From Cyclobacteriaceae bacterium (GTDB lineage: Bacteria; Bacteroidota; Bacteroidia; Cytophagales; Cyclobacteriaceae), in assembly GCA_019638255.1 (NCBI GenBank), contig JAHBUD010000001.1:2604001-2668000 (forward strand): a stretch of 64,000 bases of DNA, written 5' to 3'. The position numbers and the translations under genes are program-made. Position 1 is the first letter of the stretch; every line of letters begins with the position of its first letter. The notes under the pieces were generated by a model. That model worked only from the letters and a program-made list of their open reading frames with translations, was not told the origin of the DNA and searched no databases. Of this stretch, positions 26,893 to 36,640 are shown piece by piece.

Positions 26893-29800
26893 GTGGCCAG
26901 ATATCGCTTCCTTTATGCCTTAGTTTTAGTTGGCGTTTTTTTTACTTCTTTTTCACAGGACCAGCTCTCAAGAAGTAGGCTGGAGAACCTGTATAAGAAA
27001 GGAGTAGAACTGGTAAGCCTTTCCAATTACGGTGCAGCCCGGGAAGTGTTTACACAATACCTGCGACAATCTGTTGGGCCTGATACCCGCAGGGCAGAGG
27101 CAGAATATTACCAGGCCTATTGTGCGCTACATCTGGGGCATAGCGATGCTGAAAAGCTTATTGAGGATTTCATTCAACGAAATCCGGCTAATCCAAGAAG
27201 CCTGACCGCTTATCTGGACCTTGCCAATTTCTTTTACAACGAGAAAAACTACACCAGGGCTTCTGTCATGTATGGCAAGGTTAACATGGCAGGATTAACA
27301 CCTGCTCAACGAACCGAGGCAAATTTTAAATGGGGATACAGTTATTTCAATCTGAAGAAGTTGGATGGGGCGTTGGAGAAGTTCAATGCCGTAAAAATCC
27401 AGAACAGTGAGTTTACACCAGCCGCCAATTATTATGCAGGTTTTATTGAGTTGGGCAATGGCCGTTACGATGAAGCCTATATTGATTTAAAACGAGCTGA
27501 AACCAATGCATCCTATGCCACAATAGTTCCTCAACTTCTGGCCAATGTACTCTACAAGCAAAAGCGTTACGATGATCTTATACAATATGAACTGAGCCTC
27601 CGGCCAAAGGCATCATCCATTACCAATTATGCTGAAATTGCCATGCTCGTGGCCGATGCATACTACTTAAAGAAAGATTACACCAGTGCAGTCACGGCAT
27701 ATGAAGCATACCTGAAAGATAACAAGAACAAAGCTTCGGCATCGTTGCTGTATAGGGCTGGGCATGCTTACTATAGCCTTGGTCAGAACGATAAAGCTAT
27801 TGACTATCTTAAACTATCCGCAGCATCGAGTGATTCAGTAGGCTATTATGCATCTTATTACCTGGGTATTCTTTACTTAAAGCAAGGCAACAAACCTTTT
27901 GCTTCTACAGCTTTTGAAAATGCTCGAAAGTATACAAATGACCAGGCGCTGGTAGAAGAGAGTACATTTCAGTATGCCAAAGTATCCTATGATTTAGGTA
28001 AGCCCGATCAGGCCATCGCAGAGTTTGAAAAGTTCATGACGGCATTTCCTTCGAGTGAATATACAAATGAGGTTAAGGAGCTGCTTGCACAGGCCTATGT
28101 AAACGGAAACAATTACAACAGGGCCATCGACTATATCGAGTCGTTGCCACGAAGATCGCGATCGGTTGATCAGGCGTATCAAAAGGCAACGTTTCTAAAG
28201 GGCACAGAGCTTTTTAACAAGAATGACTATGAAGGCGCTCTTCAATTTTTTGAAAAGTCGTTGGCTTATCCGGTAGCTGCAAACTACACAGCGCTGGCAA
28301 GTTTCTGGAGTGGCGAAACGTTGTCCGTTACCGGAAAATATGAAGAGGCTGTAAAGAGTTACCAGAAAGTTGTTTCCATTGGGGGAGAAGCTGAGCCTGA
28401 AACACTCAACCTGACCCGCTATGGACTTGGCTATGCTCACTTTAATTTGCAGCAGTATGAACAGGCCTTGTTCAATTTTAAAGAGTTTACTAATAAGTCA
28501 GCCCGAAAGAGCGGAACCCAATACGTGGATGGGCTCGTGCGATTGGCTGATTGCTATTATGTAAGCAAAGCCTATCAAGATGCACTGACAACGTACAACA
28601 GGGCGCGCCAACTCAATTCACCCGATGATGACTACATCCTCTTTCAAACTGGAGTGATCAATGGCATCCTAAGAAAATATGCTGACGCTCGCAATCAGTT
28701 TAACGTGCTAATCTCAAGCTATCCAAAGTCGCAATACCGCGATGAGGCACTCTTTCAGCGTGCACAATTTGAAATTGAACAAGGTAACTATGAAGTGGCA
28801 GCCACCGGATTGACCCAATTAATCAATGAGGGTGCAGGGTCACGGTTTTTACCTTATGCCTACATGCGAAGGGCGGCATCTTATTTTAACTTAAAGCAAT
28901 ACGATCGTACCGTAAATGATTATGCTGCGATTCTCCAGAAATTCCCAAAGCATCCCATAGCACAGCAGGTATTACTTCCGCTGCAAGAAGCTTTAGGTCT
29001 GGCTGGAAAGGGTGGAGAATTTGAAAATTACCTGGCTAATTTTAAAGCTGCCAATCCGGAAAGTAAAAACCTAGAAGTAGTAGAATTCGAATCGGCCAAA
29101 ACACTGTACTTTGATCAGCAATATCAGCGTGCGGTTGTTTCGTTCACTAATTTTATTTCGGGTTATCCGCAAAGCTCACGCGTACAAGAAGCTAATTATT
29201 ACCTGGCCGAATCGCATTTCAGGCAGCGTGACTTGGAGAAAGCTCTTTCCATTTATACATCGTTGAGTAATGATCAAACTTTCTCCATGCTTAACCGGGT
29301 AGTAGCCCGTATGGCAGAAATTGAGTTCAGGTTAGGCAGGTATGAGAAAGCAATAGGCAACTACCGGAGGATGGAGCGACTTGCTGTAAACAAGAAGGAA
29401 CAATTCAATGCATGGTCGGGTATGATGGATTCATTTTTTCTGCTGGCTCATTATGATTCCGTAACAACTTATGCCAACATCATTTTGGAGAAAGGTAATA
29501 TCAATGCCGGTGCGCAAAACAAAGCTACATTATACTTGGGTAAGTCAGCCATGGCCCGTGGAAACTACGATGCTGCCAAGGATGAGTTTATCAATACCCT
29601 CAACACGGCTCGCGATGAATACGGAGCAGAGGCAAGGTACAGGCTTGGTGAAATCTTTTACCTCACAAAAGATTACAAACAGTGCTATGAAACACTGGTA
29701 GGTATTGATGCTGAATTCGGGGCTTATGATGAATGGGTTGGTCGTTCATTCCTGCTGATGGCCGATAATTTTCTGGCAATGAATAACGTATTTCAGGCAA

Positions 29801-29940
29801 AAGCAACACTTCAATCATTGGTTGATAAGTTTCCGTTGCAGCATATACGTGATGCAGCAAAGGAAAAGCTGAAAATAATTACAACTGACGAGGAGACAAG
29901 AAAAAAACAAATGGCTGCGGATACACTGGGCAATAACTGA
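26893..29940 (+). CDS. Very large exported TPR-repeat protein
   Basis: 1015 residues, starting at GTG. This start gives a clean signal peptide (RFLYALVLVGVFFTSFSQ) and no ATG exists nearby. The rest is an almost unbroken superhelix of TPR-like repeats, for example YYLGILYLKQGNKPFASTAF and EALFQRAQFEIEQGNYEVAA. It is presumably periplasmic and a protein-protein scaffold. The stop is 11 bases before the ATG of an outer-membrane barrel gene, so the two are probably co-transcribed and may act together in envelope assembly. No catalytic motif is visible. Confidence 0.85.
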   Translation: MARYRFLYALVLVGVFFTSFSQDQLSRSRLENLYKKGVELVSLSNYGAAREVFTQYLRQSVGPDTRRAEAEYYQAYCALHLGHSDAEKLIEDFIQRNPANPRSLTAYLDLANFFYNEKNYTRASVMYGKVNMAGLTPAQRTEANFKWGYSYFNLKKLDGALEKFNAVKIQNSEFTPAANYYAGFIELGNGRYDEAYIDLKRAETNASYATIVPQLLANVLYKQKRYDDLIQYELSLRPKASSITNYAEIAMLVADAYYLKKDYTSAVTAYEAYLKDNKNKASASLLYRAGHAYYSLGQNDKAIDYLKLSAASSDSVGYYASYYLGILYLKQGNKPFASTAFENARKYTNDQALVEESTFQYAKVSYDLGKPDQAIAEFEKFMTAFPSSEYTNEVKELLAQAYVNGNNYNRAIDYIESLPRRSRSVDQAYQKATFLKGTELFNKNDYEGALQFFEKSLAYPVAANYTALASFWSGETLSVTGKYEEAVKSYQKVVSIGGEAEPETLNLTRYGLGYAHFNLQQYEQALFNFKEFTNKSARKSGTQYVDGLVRLADCYYVSKAYQDALTTYNRARQLNSPDDDYILFQTGVINGILRKYADARNQFNVLISSYPKSQYRDEALFQRAQFEIEQGNYEVAATGLTQLINEGAGSRFLPYAYMRRAASYFNLKQYDRTVNDYAAILQKFPKHPIAQQVLLPLQEALGLAGKGGEFENYLANFKAANPESKNLEVVEFESAKTLYFDQQYQRAVVSFTNFISGYPQSSRVQEANYYLAESHFRQRDLEKALSIYTSLSNDQTFSMLNRVVARMAEIEFRLGRYEKAIGNYRRMERLAVNKKEQFNAWSGMMDSFFLLAHYDSVTTYANIILEKGNINAGAQNKATLYLGKSAMARGNYDAAKDEFINTLNTARDEYGAEARYRLGEIFYLTKDYKQCYETLVGIDAEFGAYDEWVGRSFLLMADNFLAMNNVFQAKATLQSLVDKFPLQHIRDAAKEKLKIITTDEETRKKQMAADTLGNN

Positions 29941-29951
29941 TTGATACATAC

Positions 29952-31619
29952 ATGAAGAAAGAATATCATCTTTTTCTCTATAGTTTTCTAATCGGGCTGA
30001 ATTTGGCCTTGAGCTCGATTGATGCTCGGGCACAGCAGGAAGATGATGTGATGATGAAGCCTGTTGAAATTGAACTGATCAAGGAAAGACAAATCGTACT
30101 ACCACAGGCAAACCGGTTGTTTGATAAAATTCCACCCCGACCGGTGGAGCCCATCAAGCCTGAGATCAACTATACCTTCCGGCCGTTAACATTCAACACC
30201 CCGGAAGCCAATCCTGCGATACGACCATTACGCCTAAAGCAGGATGATGCAAAAGAAATTAATGGTGGTTTTCTCAGTCTTGGTTATGGCAACTTTGCTT
30301 CGCCATACCTGGAGGCATTTATCAATTCACGGGAGGATAAGAATAAATTGATTGGTGCCCATGCATTTTTTAACAGTTCCGCTAAAGGACCAGTTGATGG
30401 AAAGAATTCGGGCAGTGGAGATGCTGGCCTTGCAGCCTTCGTTCAGACTTTCAGTAAAGAACTGGCCTTTGAAGCGAATGTAGGGTATGAAAATTTATCA
30501 ACGCATTTTTACGGCTACCCCACAGGCGAGCTTGTATTGCGTGACACCATAAGGCAGTCGTATAACCTTTTCAATGCAGGGTTAAGTTTATCGAATGCAC
30601 GGAAAACGGATTTCGGTTATAAGTTAGGTGGCAACTTCAGTTTTTTAAATGATAAGTTTGAAGCCTCAGAGAGTACACTCGATTTGAACTTTGAAAGTTC
30701 ATACAAAGCCGGAGACAACAGCGCCATTGTGCTTAAAGCATTCTATGCCCTCATCAACCGAAAGGATGAAGGTATTGACTCTAAGGCCAGAAATTTGTTT
30801 CAGGTAAATCCTTACTACACATTCACCACGGCTGATCAACTGAAGTTCCAGGTAGGAGCAGTCATCGCCTTTGAGAATGATACATTGGATTCAAAAGATT
30901 TTCACTTTTACCCAGATGTAAAGGTCACCTATCCGCTTACACCATCAATCGATGCTGAGGCATCTTTAACCGGTGGTATAGAGCGGGTTTCACTTCAAAC
31001 CTTGATGCGACAGAACCGGTGGCTCAATGCTGCTATTCCTATCTACCACACCAATAAATTATTCGATTTCACCGCTGCGTTGAATCTTCGGTTAAACAGC
31101 CAGGTGTTTGTTAATACCGGGCTCTCCTTAGCGAGCCTTAGAAACCTATACTTCGTTATCAATAGCCCGGATGATCAGGCAAAATTCGATATGACGTATG
31201 ACGAAGGGTCAACCAAACGGTTGAATATGTTTCTCTCCATGAACATGAATTATGGCAATGCTGCGCGCTTAAGTTTAAGAGGAGATTATTTTAGTTATAA
31301 TACAGATAATCAGCCCGAAGCATGGCATAGACCTACCTATGGTTTAACCCTGGCCGGAAGGTATAATGTTAAGGACAAGATTGTGTTCAGTACGGATATA
31401 ATTGCGTTGGGCGGTATTAAAGGACTTGATCCGGTAACGACACAGTCAGTTAAATTAGATGGTGCTTTTGACCTGAACTTCCGGACCGAGTACTTCGTGT
31501 CGCAGAAGTTTTCGTTGTTTATTGACTTGAATAACATCACGGCCAACGAATATCAGATCTACCTGAACTACCCGGTGAGAGGCTTTCAGGTAATGGGAGG
31601 GATTACATGGAGCTTCTGA
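29952..31619 (+). CDS. Outer-membrane beta-barrel protein, TonB-receptor-like barrel without plug
   Basis: 555 residues. Signal peptide about 1-28 (SSIDARAQ), a proline-rich linker (IPPRPVEPIKPEINYTF, about 56-72), then some 450 residues of amphipathic strands ending in YPVRGFQVMGGITWSF, with the terminal Phe of outer-membrane barrels. The strand pattern resembles the barrel of TonB-dependent receptors, but there is no recognisable plug domain or carboxypeptidase-like extension. It follows the TPR gene by 11 bases. The role is unknown. A pore or assembly partner of the TPR protein is an inference from adjacency. Confidence 0.78.
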   Translation: MKKEYHLFLYSFLIGLNLALSSIDARAQQEDDVMMKPVEIELIKERQIVLPQANRLFDKIPPRPVEPIKPEINYTFRPLTFNTPEANPAIRPLRLKQDDAKEINGGFLSLGYGNFASPYLEAFINSREDKNKLIGAHAFFNSSAKGPVDGKNSGSGDAGLAAFVQTFSKELAFEANVGYENLSTHFYGYPTGELVLRDTIRQSYNLFNAGLSLSNARKTDFGYKLGGNFSFLNDKFEASESTLDLNFESSYKAGDNSAIVLKAFYALINRKDEGIDSKARNLFQVNPYYTFTTADQLKFQVGAVIAFENDTLDSKDFHFYPDVKVTYPLTPSIDAEASLTGGIERVSLQTLMRQNRWLNAAIPIYHTNKLFDFTAALNLRLNSQVFVNTGLSLASLRNLYFVINSPDDQAKFDMTYDEGSTKRLNMFLSMNMNYGNAARLSLRGDYFSYNTDNQPEAWHRPTYGLTLAGRYNVKDKIVFSTDIIALGGIKGLDPVTTQSVKLDGAFDLNFRTEYFVSQKFSLFIDLNNITANEYQIYLNYPVRGFQVMGGITWSF

Positions 31620-31640
31620 TCATTGTGGGCAGCCGTGTTT

Positions 31641-31671
31641 TTTGGAGGGCTCAAAAATTAAATTAATTTTG
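31641..31671 (+). promoter_or_regulatory. Full-consensus promoter of the SPOR gene
   Basis: TTTG at 31641-31644, exactly 19 bases, then TAATTTTG at 31664-31671. This is a perfect TTTG-N19-TAnnTTTG. The expected start point near 31678 leaves a leader of about 17 bases before the ATG at 31695. It may also drive the exbB-exbD-tonB genes downstream. Confidence 0.85.
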
Positions 31672-31694
31672 TACATACCAACTTTTGAAGCTTC

Positions 31695-32474
31695 ATGGCC
31701 AGAAGAAAAAAACCTAGCGAAGACGAATCAACCAACGAAAATCAGCAACAGGGATCCGATGATTCCTTCGGTCTTCCTGAAATAGAATACGAACCCATTC
31801 GTAGAGATGAACCAACCAGTTCAGCAGCTGAAGAGCCTACTCAATTCCAGCAGTCTGAGCCTGAGCCATCCTACGAAGAGCAACCTTCCTCAGTTTATGA
31901 TCGGGAGGAAATCAGGCAGGAGGAGTCTCAAGAAGAATCAAATTATACTTACTCTTCTTACCATCGGGAGGAAGAATCATCCATCTGGCCTAAAGTTCTC
32001 GGTATTTTATTTGTCATTATCATAGCACTGGGTATCACCTGGTATTTTGTTATTTATCAACCAAAAGAAAAGGAACGTATTGCAGCTGAAGAAACTGCTA
32101 ACGCAGCCCGTGCAGCTGAACTAAGGGCCAAGCAGGAAGAAGAAAACCGGATCAGACTTCAGCGTGAAGCTGCCGAAAGACGCAGGTTGGATTCCCTGGC
32201 CGCCATTCCAAAGGAAGGAAGCATTGAAGTACTAAATGAGCGTACAGGACGTTATTACGTTGTAATTTCCAGCGCGTTGGATAGGGACTTGTTGATGGAC
32301 TACGCTAATAAGTTGAAGGACGATGGCGTTAGTTCTAAAATTATCCCGCCTTTTGGGAAGCATAAAGTTTCCCGCATTGCCATTTCGGAAGGCGATTCGT
32401 TTGATGATGCTCAGGCAAAAGCAAACGCACTTAAAGCCGATTATGGCGATGGCGTATGGGTACTTAAGTATTAG
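31695..32474 (+). CDS. SPOR-domain membrane protein
   Basis: 259 residues. A 95-residue acidic cytoplasmic region precedes one membrane helix (101-121, VLGILFVIIIALGITWYFVI). A charged coiled stretch (about 122-170) follows, and then a C-terminal SPOR domain (about 180-259, with GRYYVVISSALDRDLLMDYA). SPOR domains bind denuded peptidoglycan and bring proteins to the division site, so this is a likely cell-division or wall-associated protein. It has its own consensus promoter. The exbB-like gene follows after 58 bases. Confidence 0.88.
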   Translation: MARRKKPSEDESTNENQQQGSDDSFGLPEIEYEPIRRDEPTSSAAEEPTQFQQSEPEPSYEEQPSSVYDREEIRQEESQEESNYTYSSYHREEESSIWPKVLGILFVIIIALGITWYFVIYQPKEKERIAAEETANAARAAELRAKQEEENRIRLQREAAERRRLDSLAAIPKEGSIEVLNERTGRYYVVISSALDRDLLMDYANKLKDDGVSSKIIPPFGKHKVSRIAISEGDSFDDAQAKANALKADYGDGVWVLKY

Positions 32475-32532
32475 ATTATTTTTTTAAGACTTACATAGTT
32501 TATTTTTTCGTTTACCCTTTTCAAACATCTGC

Positions 32533-33204
32533 ATGGTACTGTTGCAAATTATAACTGATGTTGCAGGACCTGAGTCCTCCAATCAGTCTTTGTCGGTTAT
32601 TGACCTGATATTAAAGGGAGGGTTTATGATGGTTCCCATCGTGCTTCTTTCCTTTGTTGCGATTTATATTTTCTTTGAACGTTTCCTTACCATCAAAAAG
32701 GCTAATCAAGATCCGGAGGCTTTCATGCATCGGATAAAAGAGCAAGTATTACGCGGTGACATCAATGGTGCAAAACTGTTGTGCTCGCAAACCGATACGC
32801 CAATGGCAAGAATGATTGAGAAAGGTATTTCGCGTATTGGTAGCCCGTTGAAAAACATTGAAGCTTCCATTGAGAATGTTGGTAAAATAGAAATCTTCAA
32901 GCTGGAGAAGAATCTATCAACACTGGCTACCATCTCCGGGTCAGCGCCCATGATGGGTTTCCTTGGAACAGTAATCGGGATGGTGAAAGCATTTATCTCC
33001 ATATCACAGCAAGAGGGCTCAGTGAGTCCGAAATTGCTTTCAGACGGTATCTACACAGCCATGCTGACTACCGTGGCCGGTTTGATTGTTGGTATTATTG
33101 CTTACCTGGCGTACAACTACCTGGTATCACGCGTGCAAAAGGTAATCCACAAGATGGAATATACTTCAATTGATTTTGTTGATTTATTGCAGGAACCGCG
33201 ATGA
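32533..33204 (+). CDS. exbB: MotA/TolQ/ExbB proton-channel protein
   Basis: 223 residues with the family's three membrane helices (about 29-50, 133-158 and 175-198). The conserved central stretch LATISGSAPMMGFLGTVIGM and the following TTVAGLIVGIIAYLAYNYLV are present. With ExbD it forms the inner-membrane, proton-driven motor that energises TonB or a Tol-like complex. It overlaps exbD by 4 bases (ATGA), and tonB follows. The order exbB-exbD-tonB supports TonB energisation over Tol-Pal. Confidence 0.93.
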   Translation: MVLLQIITDVAGPESSNQSLSVIDLILKGGFMMVPIVLLSFVAIYIFFERFLTIKKANQDPEAFMHRIKEQVLRGDINGAKLLCSQTDTPMARMIEKGISRIGSPLKNIEASIENVGKIEIFKLEKNLSTLATISGSAPMMGFLGTVIGMVKAFISISQQEGSVSPKLLSDGIYTAMLTTVAGLIVGIIAYLAYNYLVSRVQKVIHKMEYTSIDFVDLLQEPR

Positions 33205-33599
33205 AACTCAGTTCAAAAAATAAGGTAGAGCCAATGTTCAGCATGTCATCCATGACTGACCTGATCTTTTTGCTGCTTGTTTTTTTTATGCTCACTTCAT
33301 CGTTCGTTACACCCTCCGGTCTTCCGGTAAACCTGCCCAGCACAAAGTCCAGCACCATCGAAATGCAAAAAGTTTCGGTTACGGTAACTAAAGACCTGCA
33401 GTACTACGTTAATGAGAAGAAGGTATCCAAGAGTTTACTTGAAGGGGAGCTGAAAAGCAAGCTCACCGGTAAAGGTGGCTCGGTTGTACTCCATATCGAC
33501 AGAGATGTGCCATGGGGTGAAGCTATGTATGTAACAGGAATTGCCACGGCCTTGGAGGCAAAGGTTATTGCTGCAACACAACCAGCTTCCAACCGGTAA
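33201..33599 (+). CDS. exbD: ExbD/TolR-family protein
   Basis: 132 residues with one N-terminal membrane helix (about 21-40) beginning with the functional Asp20 of MTDLIFLLLVFFML, followed by a periplasmic domain. It partners ExbB in the proton channel. It starts within the exbB stop and ends 14 bases before the tonB-like gene. Confidence 0.93.
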   Translation: MKLSSKNKVEPMFSMSSMTDLIFLLLVFFMLTSSFVTPSGLPVNLPSTKSSTIEMQKVSVTVTKDLQYYVNEKKVSKSLLEGELKSKLTGKGGSVVLHIDRDVPWGEAMYVTGIATALEAKVIAATQPASNR

Positions 33600-33613
33600 A
33601 TAAATTTTTACTT

Positions 33614-34507
33614 ATGACGGACGATCACGAAAAGGAAAAGAAGAACAAACAAATTGCCCTGATCAGCACGATTGGTGTGCATGCTGTGTTGTTGCTGATT
33701 TTCCTCTTTGTTGTTGCATGGAGGGCACCTGATCCTCCACTTCCCGAATATGGTATTGAGTTAAATTTTGGAACAGACAATGTAGGCTCGGGGCCAATTC
33801 AGCCAACCGAACCCGCTGGATCAATACAACCTTCACAGGATGAGGTAGAACAAACCCGGAGCGATCAACAAGAAGAAGAGAAAGTACCTGAGGTGACAGA
33901 ATCAAAACCGCAGGAGTCTAAGCCTGTTGAGCAACCTGTGGTGAGTAAACAGGAGAGTCCCGTTGCACTCAAGGAAGAAAAGAAACCGGACCCAAAGCCG
34001 GTAGAAAAGCCTAAGGAAAAAGAGCAGAAGGAAGTTGTAAAGACAGAAACCAAACCCAAGGAAACGGTTACCGAAACAAATACAGCTGCCAAAACTACTG
34101 CAGATAAAACCACAACGGATAATAAAGATGGTAAGCCGGTAAGTCATGGTGACGATGCCAATAAAACCGGTGACAAAGGTGACCCTGAAGGACAACTCGA
34201 TAAAAACGCTCTCTACGGAAAGCAAGGGGGCGGTGCCGGAGGAACAGGACTTGACCTTGCCGGATGGAATTGGGATTTTATTCCCAAGCCTAACGTGCCC
34301 AATAACGAATCGGGCCGTGTAGTCTTTGAAATTAAAGTGGATGATTCCGGGGAAATCATTTCCATTCGCACCATTGAGCGAAGTGTAAGCCTTGAAGCAG
34401 AGAAAATTTGCAGGAAGGAAGTTGAAAAACTGACCTTTAGTAAAATCGGTGTAAGCGTGCCTCCAGTAACCACAGGCAGAATTACTTTCGTGATTCGTTC
34501 TAATTGA
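33614..34507 (+). CDS. TonB-family energy transducer
   Basis: 297 residues. Single membrane helix about 14-36 carrying His23 (GVHAVLLLIFLFVV), the position of the functional His in TonB. A long Pro/Glu/Lys-rich spacer (about 55-175, with repeats such as KPDPKPVEKPKEKEQKE) would cross the periplasm. The C-terminal domain is about 205-297 (GRVVFEIKVDDSGEIISIRT), though shorter and less typical than in classical TonB. With exbB and exbD upstream it would energise outer-membrane receptors. Confidence 0.88.
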   Translation: MTDDHEKEKKNKQIALISTIGVHAVLLLIFLFVVAWRAPDPPLPEYGIELNFGTDNVGSGPIQPTEPAGSIQPSQDEVEQTRSDQQEEEKVPEVTESKPQESKPVEQPVVSKQESPVALKEEKKPDPKPVEKPKEKEQKEVVKTETKPKETVTETNTAAKTTADKTTTDNKDGKPVSHGDDANKTGDKGDPEGQLDKNALYGKQGGGAGGTGLDLAGWNWDFIPKPNVPNNESGRVVFEIKVDDSGEIISIRTIERSVSLEAEKICRKEVEKLTFSKIGVSVPPVTTGRITFVIRSN

Positions 34508-34532
34508 TTTTTTAGTCTTACCGATCTTTCCC

Positions 34533-34563
34533 TTTGGAATTTGTTCCAAACCCTGCAGTTTTG
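34533..34563 (+). promoter_or_regulatory. Probable promoter of folC
   Basis: TTTG at 34533-34536, a 19-base spacer, then CAGTTTTG at 34556-34563, one base off the TAnnTTTG consensus. Initiation would fall almost at the ATG at 34571, giving a near-leaderless message and excluding the TTG at 34541. Confidence 0.5.
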
Positions 34564-34570
34564 CGCCCGC

Positions 34571-35845
34571 ATGACCTATCAGGAAACCCTTGAATACCTC
34601 TACGCCAATCTGCCCATGTTTCAGCGGATAGGGGCAGCGGCTTATCAAAAGGATCTGACGAATACCAGAACGCTGTGCGGAATTGCCGGCAATCCACAGC
34701 ATCAATTCAAGAGTGTTCATGTGGCCGGAACCAATGGGAAGGGAAGCACATCCCATATGCTGGCCTCGGTATTACAATCCGCAGGATATACTACCGGATT
34801 GTACACTTCACCTCACCTGAAATCCTTTACTGAACGAATTAAAGTCAATGGTCAGGAAATTGAAGAGCAATTTGTGGTGTCCTTCGTAGAGCGGATGAAG
34901 CCGCATATTGAAACGATCAAGCCTTCATTTTTTGAAATCACCGTGGCAATGGCGTTTGAGTACTTTGCCTTTAAAAAAGTTGACGTGGCTGTGATTGAAA
35001 CGGGCTTAGGTGGCCGGCTAGACTCTACCAACGTTATTCAACCCATTGTCTCGGTTATCACCAACATTGGGTACGATCACATGGATTTACTGGGGAATAC
35101 GCTTGAGAAAATTGCGCAGGAAAAAGCCGGAATTATAAAATCAAATACTCCTGTTGTGGTGAGTGAAACACAGTCTGAATTAGAACGTGTTTTTCAGCGT
35201 GCTGCTGAGGCGAACAACGCCCAACTCACCTTTGCTGATAGTAAAGTACAATGCACCAAAATGGCTGATGGCCGGATTGCCTGTTTAAACGGCAACACTG
35301 AATTTAAGATCAATTTACCGCTTCCCGGAATTTATCAATTAAAGAATCTTCCGGGAGTGATGGCCACCGTTGATACCTTGCGAGCTTTAGGATTTAATAT
35401 CAGTGATGAACAGCTTATCCATGGATTGGAAAACGTGATCAACCAAACCGGATTGAAAGGAAGGTGGCAGCAGTTGGGCAGTAATCCATTAATTATTTGC
35501 GACACCGGTCATAATGTTGATGGCATTCGTATAATCATGGAGCAGATCAAAACCTATTCATACCAAAAGCTTTACATCGTTTGGGGCATGGTCACCGATA
35601 AGGAAAGAAAAAAAATATTTGAACTGCTCCCTAAAGATGCCCATTACTTTTTTTGCCAGGCAAAAATACCCCGTGCATTACAGGCTGAGCAATTGGCGAA
35701 TGAGGCTGCAGCGTTTAATCTTGAGGGTGAAGTTACTTCGGATGTGAACGAGGCCATCGCGGAAGCAAAAAAAAGAGCAACACCAAATGATTTCATTTTT
35801 ATTGGTGGAAGTACATTTACCGTTGCAGAAATCGATGGGCTATAA
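34571..35845 (+). CDS. folC: Folylpolyglutamate synthase / dihydrofolate synthase
   Basis: 424 residues from the ATG at 34571. The upstream in-frame TTG at 34541 falls within the promoter. The Mur-ligase-type ATP loop VAGTNGKGSTSHML (51-64) is followed by SPHLKSFTERIKVNG. The folate-ligase signature (VAVIETGLGGRLDSTNVI) and CDTGHNVDG in the C-terminal domain are also present. The enzyme adds glutamate to dihydropteroate and folates in the cytoplasm. trmB follows after 16 bases. Confidence 0.94.
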   Translation: MTYQETLEYLYANLPMFQRIGAAAYQKDLTNTRTLCGIAGNPQHQFKSVHVAGTNGKGSTSHMLASVLQSAGYTTGLYTSPHLKSFTERIKVNGQEIEEQFVVSFVERMKPHIETIKPSFFEITVAMAFEYFAFKKVDVAVIETGLGGRLDSTNVIQPIVSVITNIGYDHMDLLGNTLEKIAQEKAGIIKSNTPVVVSETQSELERVFQRAAEANNAQLTFADSKVQCTKMADGRIACLNGNTEFKINLPLPGIYQLKNLPGVMATVDTLRALGFNISDEQLIHGLENVINQTGLKGRWQQLGSNPLIICDTGHNVDGIRIIMEQIKTYSYQKLYIVWGMVTDKERKKIFELLPKDAHYFFCQAKIPRALQAEQLANEAAAFNLEGEVTSDVNEAIAEAKKRATPNDFIFIGGSTFTVAEIDGL

Positions 35846-35861
35846 TATTTAGTAGGTAGTA

Positions 35862-36524
35862 ATGAAAAGAAAGCAGGAACGATTCAGGATAATTGAAGAG
35901 CGGAGTAATGTATTAGAACCATCGAAACCGCTTTACACTCAAATTAAGGGTCGCTGGAACAATGAGTTTTTTAAAAACTCAAATCCCATTACCGTTGAAC
36001 TGGCGTGCGGAAGAGGGGAGTATACGGTTGGTTTGGCAGCCCTCTTTCCAGATCGCAACTACATCGGTGTGGATATAAAAGGAGAACGCATCTGGAAAGG
36101 CAGTACCATTGCCGTTGAAAATAACCTGTTGAATGTAGCCTTTCTCCGAACACAGATATTGCTGATTGAGAATTTCTTCGATACCCATGAGATTGATGAG
36201 TTGTGGTTAACGTTTCCTGATCCGCGACCACGTAAGCGTGATGTCAAACGCAGGCTAACCAATCCGCGGTTTCTTGAGATGTACAAGAAGCTCGTTAGGC
36301 CTGGGGGTTATGTACGCCTCAAGACAGATAACACCAATCTTTTTAATTATACCTTGGAAGAACTCAACAACCGGAGCGACATTGTAGACTTAAAATATAC
36401 GGACAGCATCTACAACACTGAACTGCTGCGTCCGGAATGCTTCGATATCAAAACCCGTTACGAAGAAGAGTTTGCCGCCAAGGGCGAAAGCATCAAGTAT
36501 CTGCGCTTCCGGTTTGCCGAGTAG
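35862..36524 (+). CDS. trmB: tRNA (guanine-N7)-methyltransferase
   Basis: 220 residues. The SAM-binding entry ELACGRGEYTVGLAALFPD and YIGVDIKGERIWKGS are followed by the family hallmark LTFPDPRPRKRDVKRRLTNP, which holds the catalytic Asp and binds tRNA. It methylates G46 in the variable loop of tRNA. It is likely co-transcribed with folC. Confidence 0.95.
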   Translation: MKRKQERFRIIEERSNVLEPSKPLYTQIKGRWNNEFFKNSNPITVELACGRGEYTVGLAALFPDRNYIGVDIKGERIWKGSTIAVENNLLNVAFLRTQILLIENFFDTHEIDELWLTFPDPRPRKRDVKRRLTNPRFLEMYKKLVRPGGYVRLKTDNTNLFNYTLEELNNRSDIVDLKYTDSIYNTELLRPECFDIKTRYEEEFAAKGESIKYLRFRFAE

Positions 36525-36576
36525 ATTGGTAACAATTCGTTAATACCATCATGAAACCTGCATAATAGCGGGGCAG

Positions 36577-36584
36577 TACTTTTG
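36577..36584 (+). promoter_or_regulatory. Probable -7 element before the phosphoesterase gene
   Basis: TACTTTTG matches TAnnTTTG fully and lies 57 bases before the ATG at 36641. No TTTG is present at the expected -33 distance, so the call is tentative. Confidence 0.4.
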
Positions 36585-36640
36585 TAGTTGAATTATCAAT
36601 TAACCTGAATCCTAAACTTTGGGTTCTTTGTATCCACTGC

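Noticed and set aside
32475..32532. Separate promoter for exbB
   Set aside because: T-rich, but no TAnnTTTG with a TTTG at the right distance was found.
33902..34756. 284-residue frame antisense to tonB
   Set aside because: It mirrors the low-complexity Pro/Glu/Lys spacer of TonB and runs into folC on the other strand. No start signal or plausible protein character.
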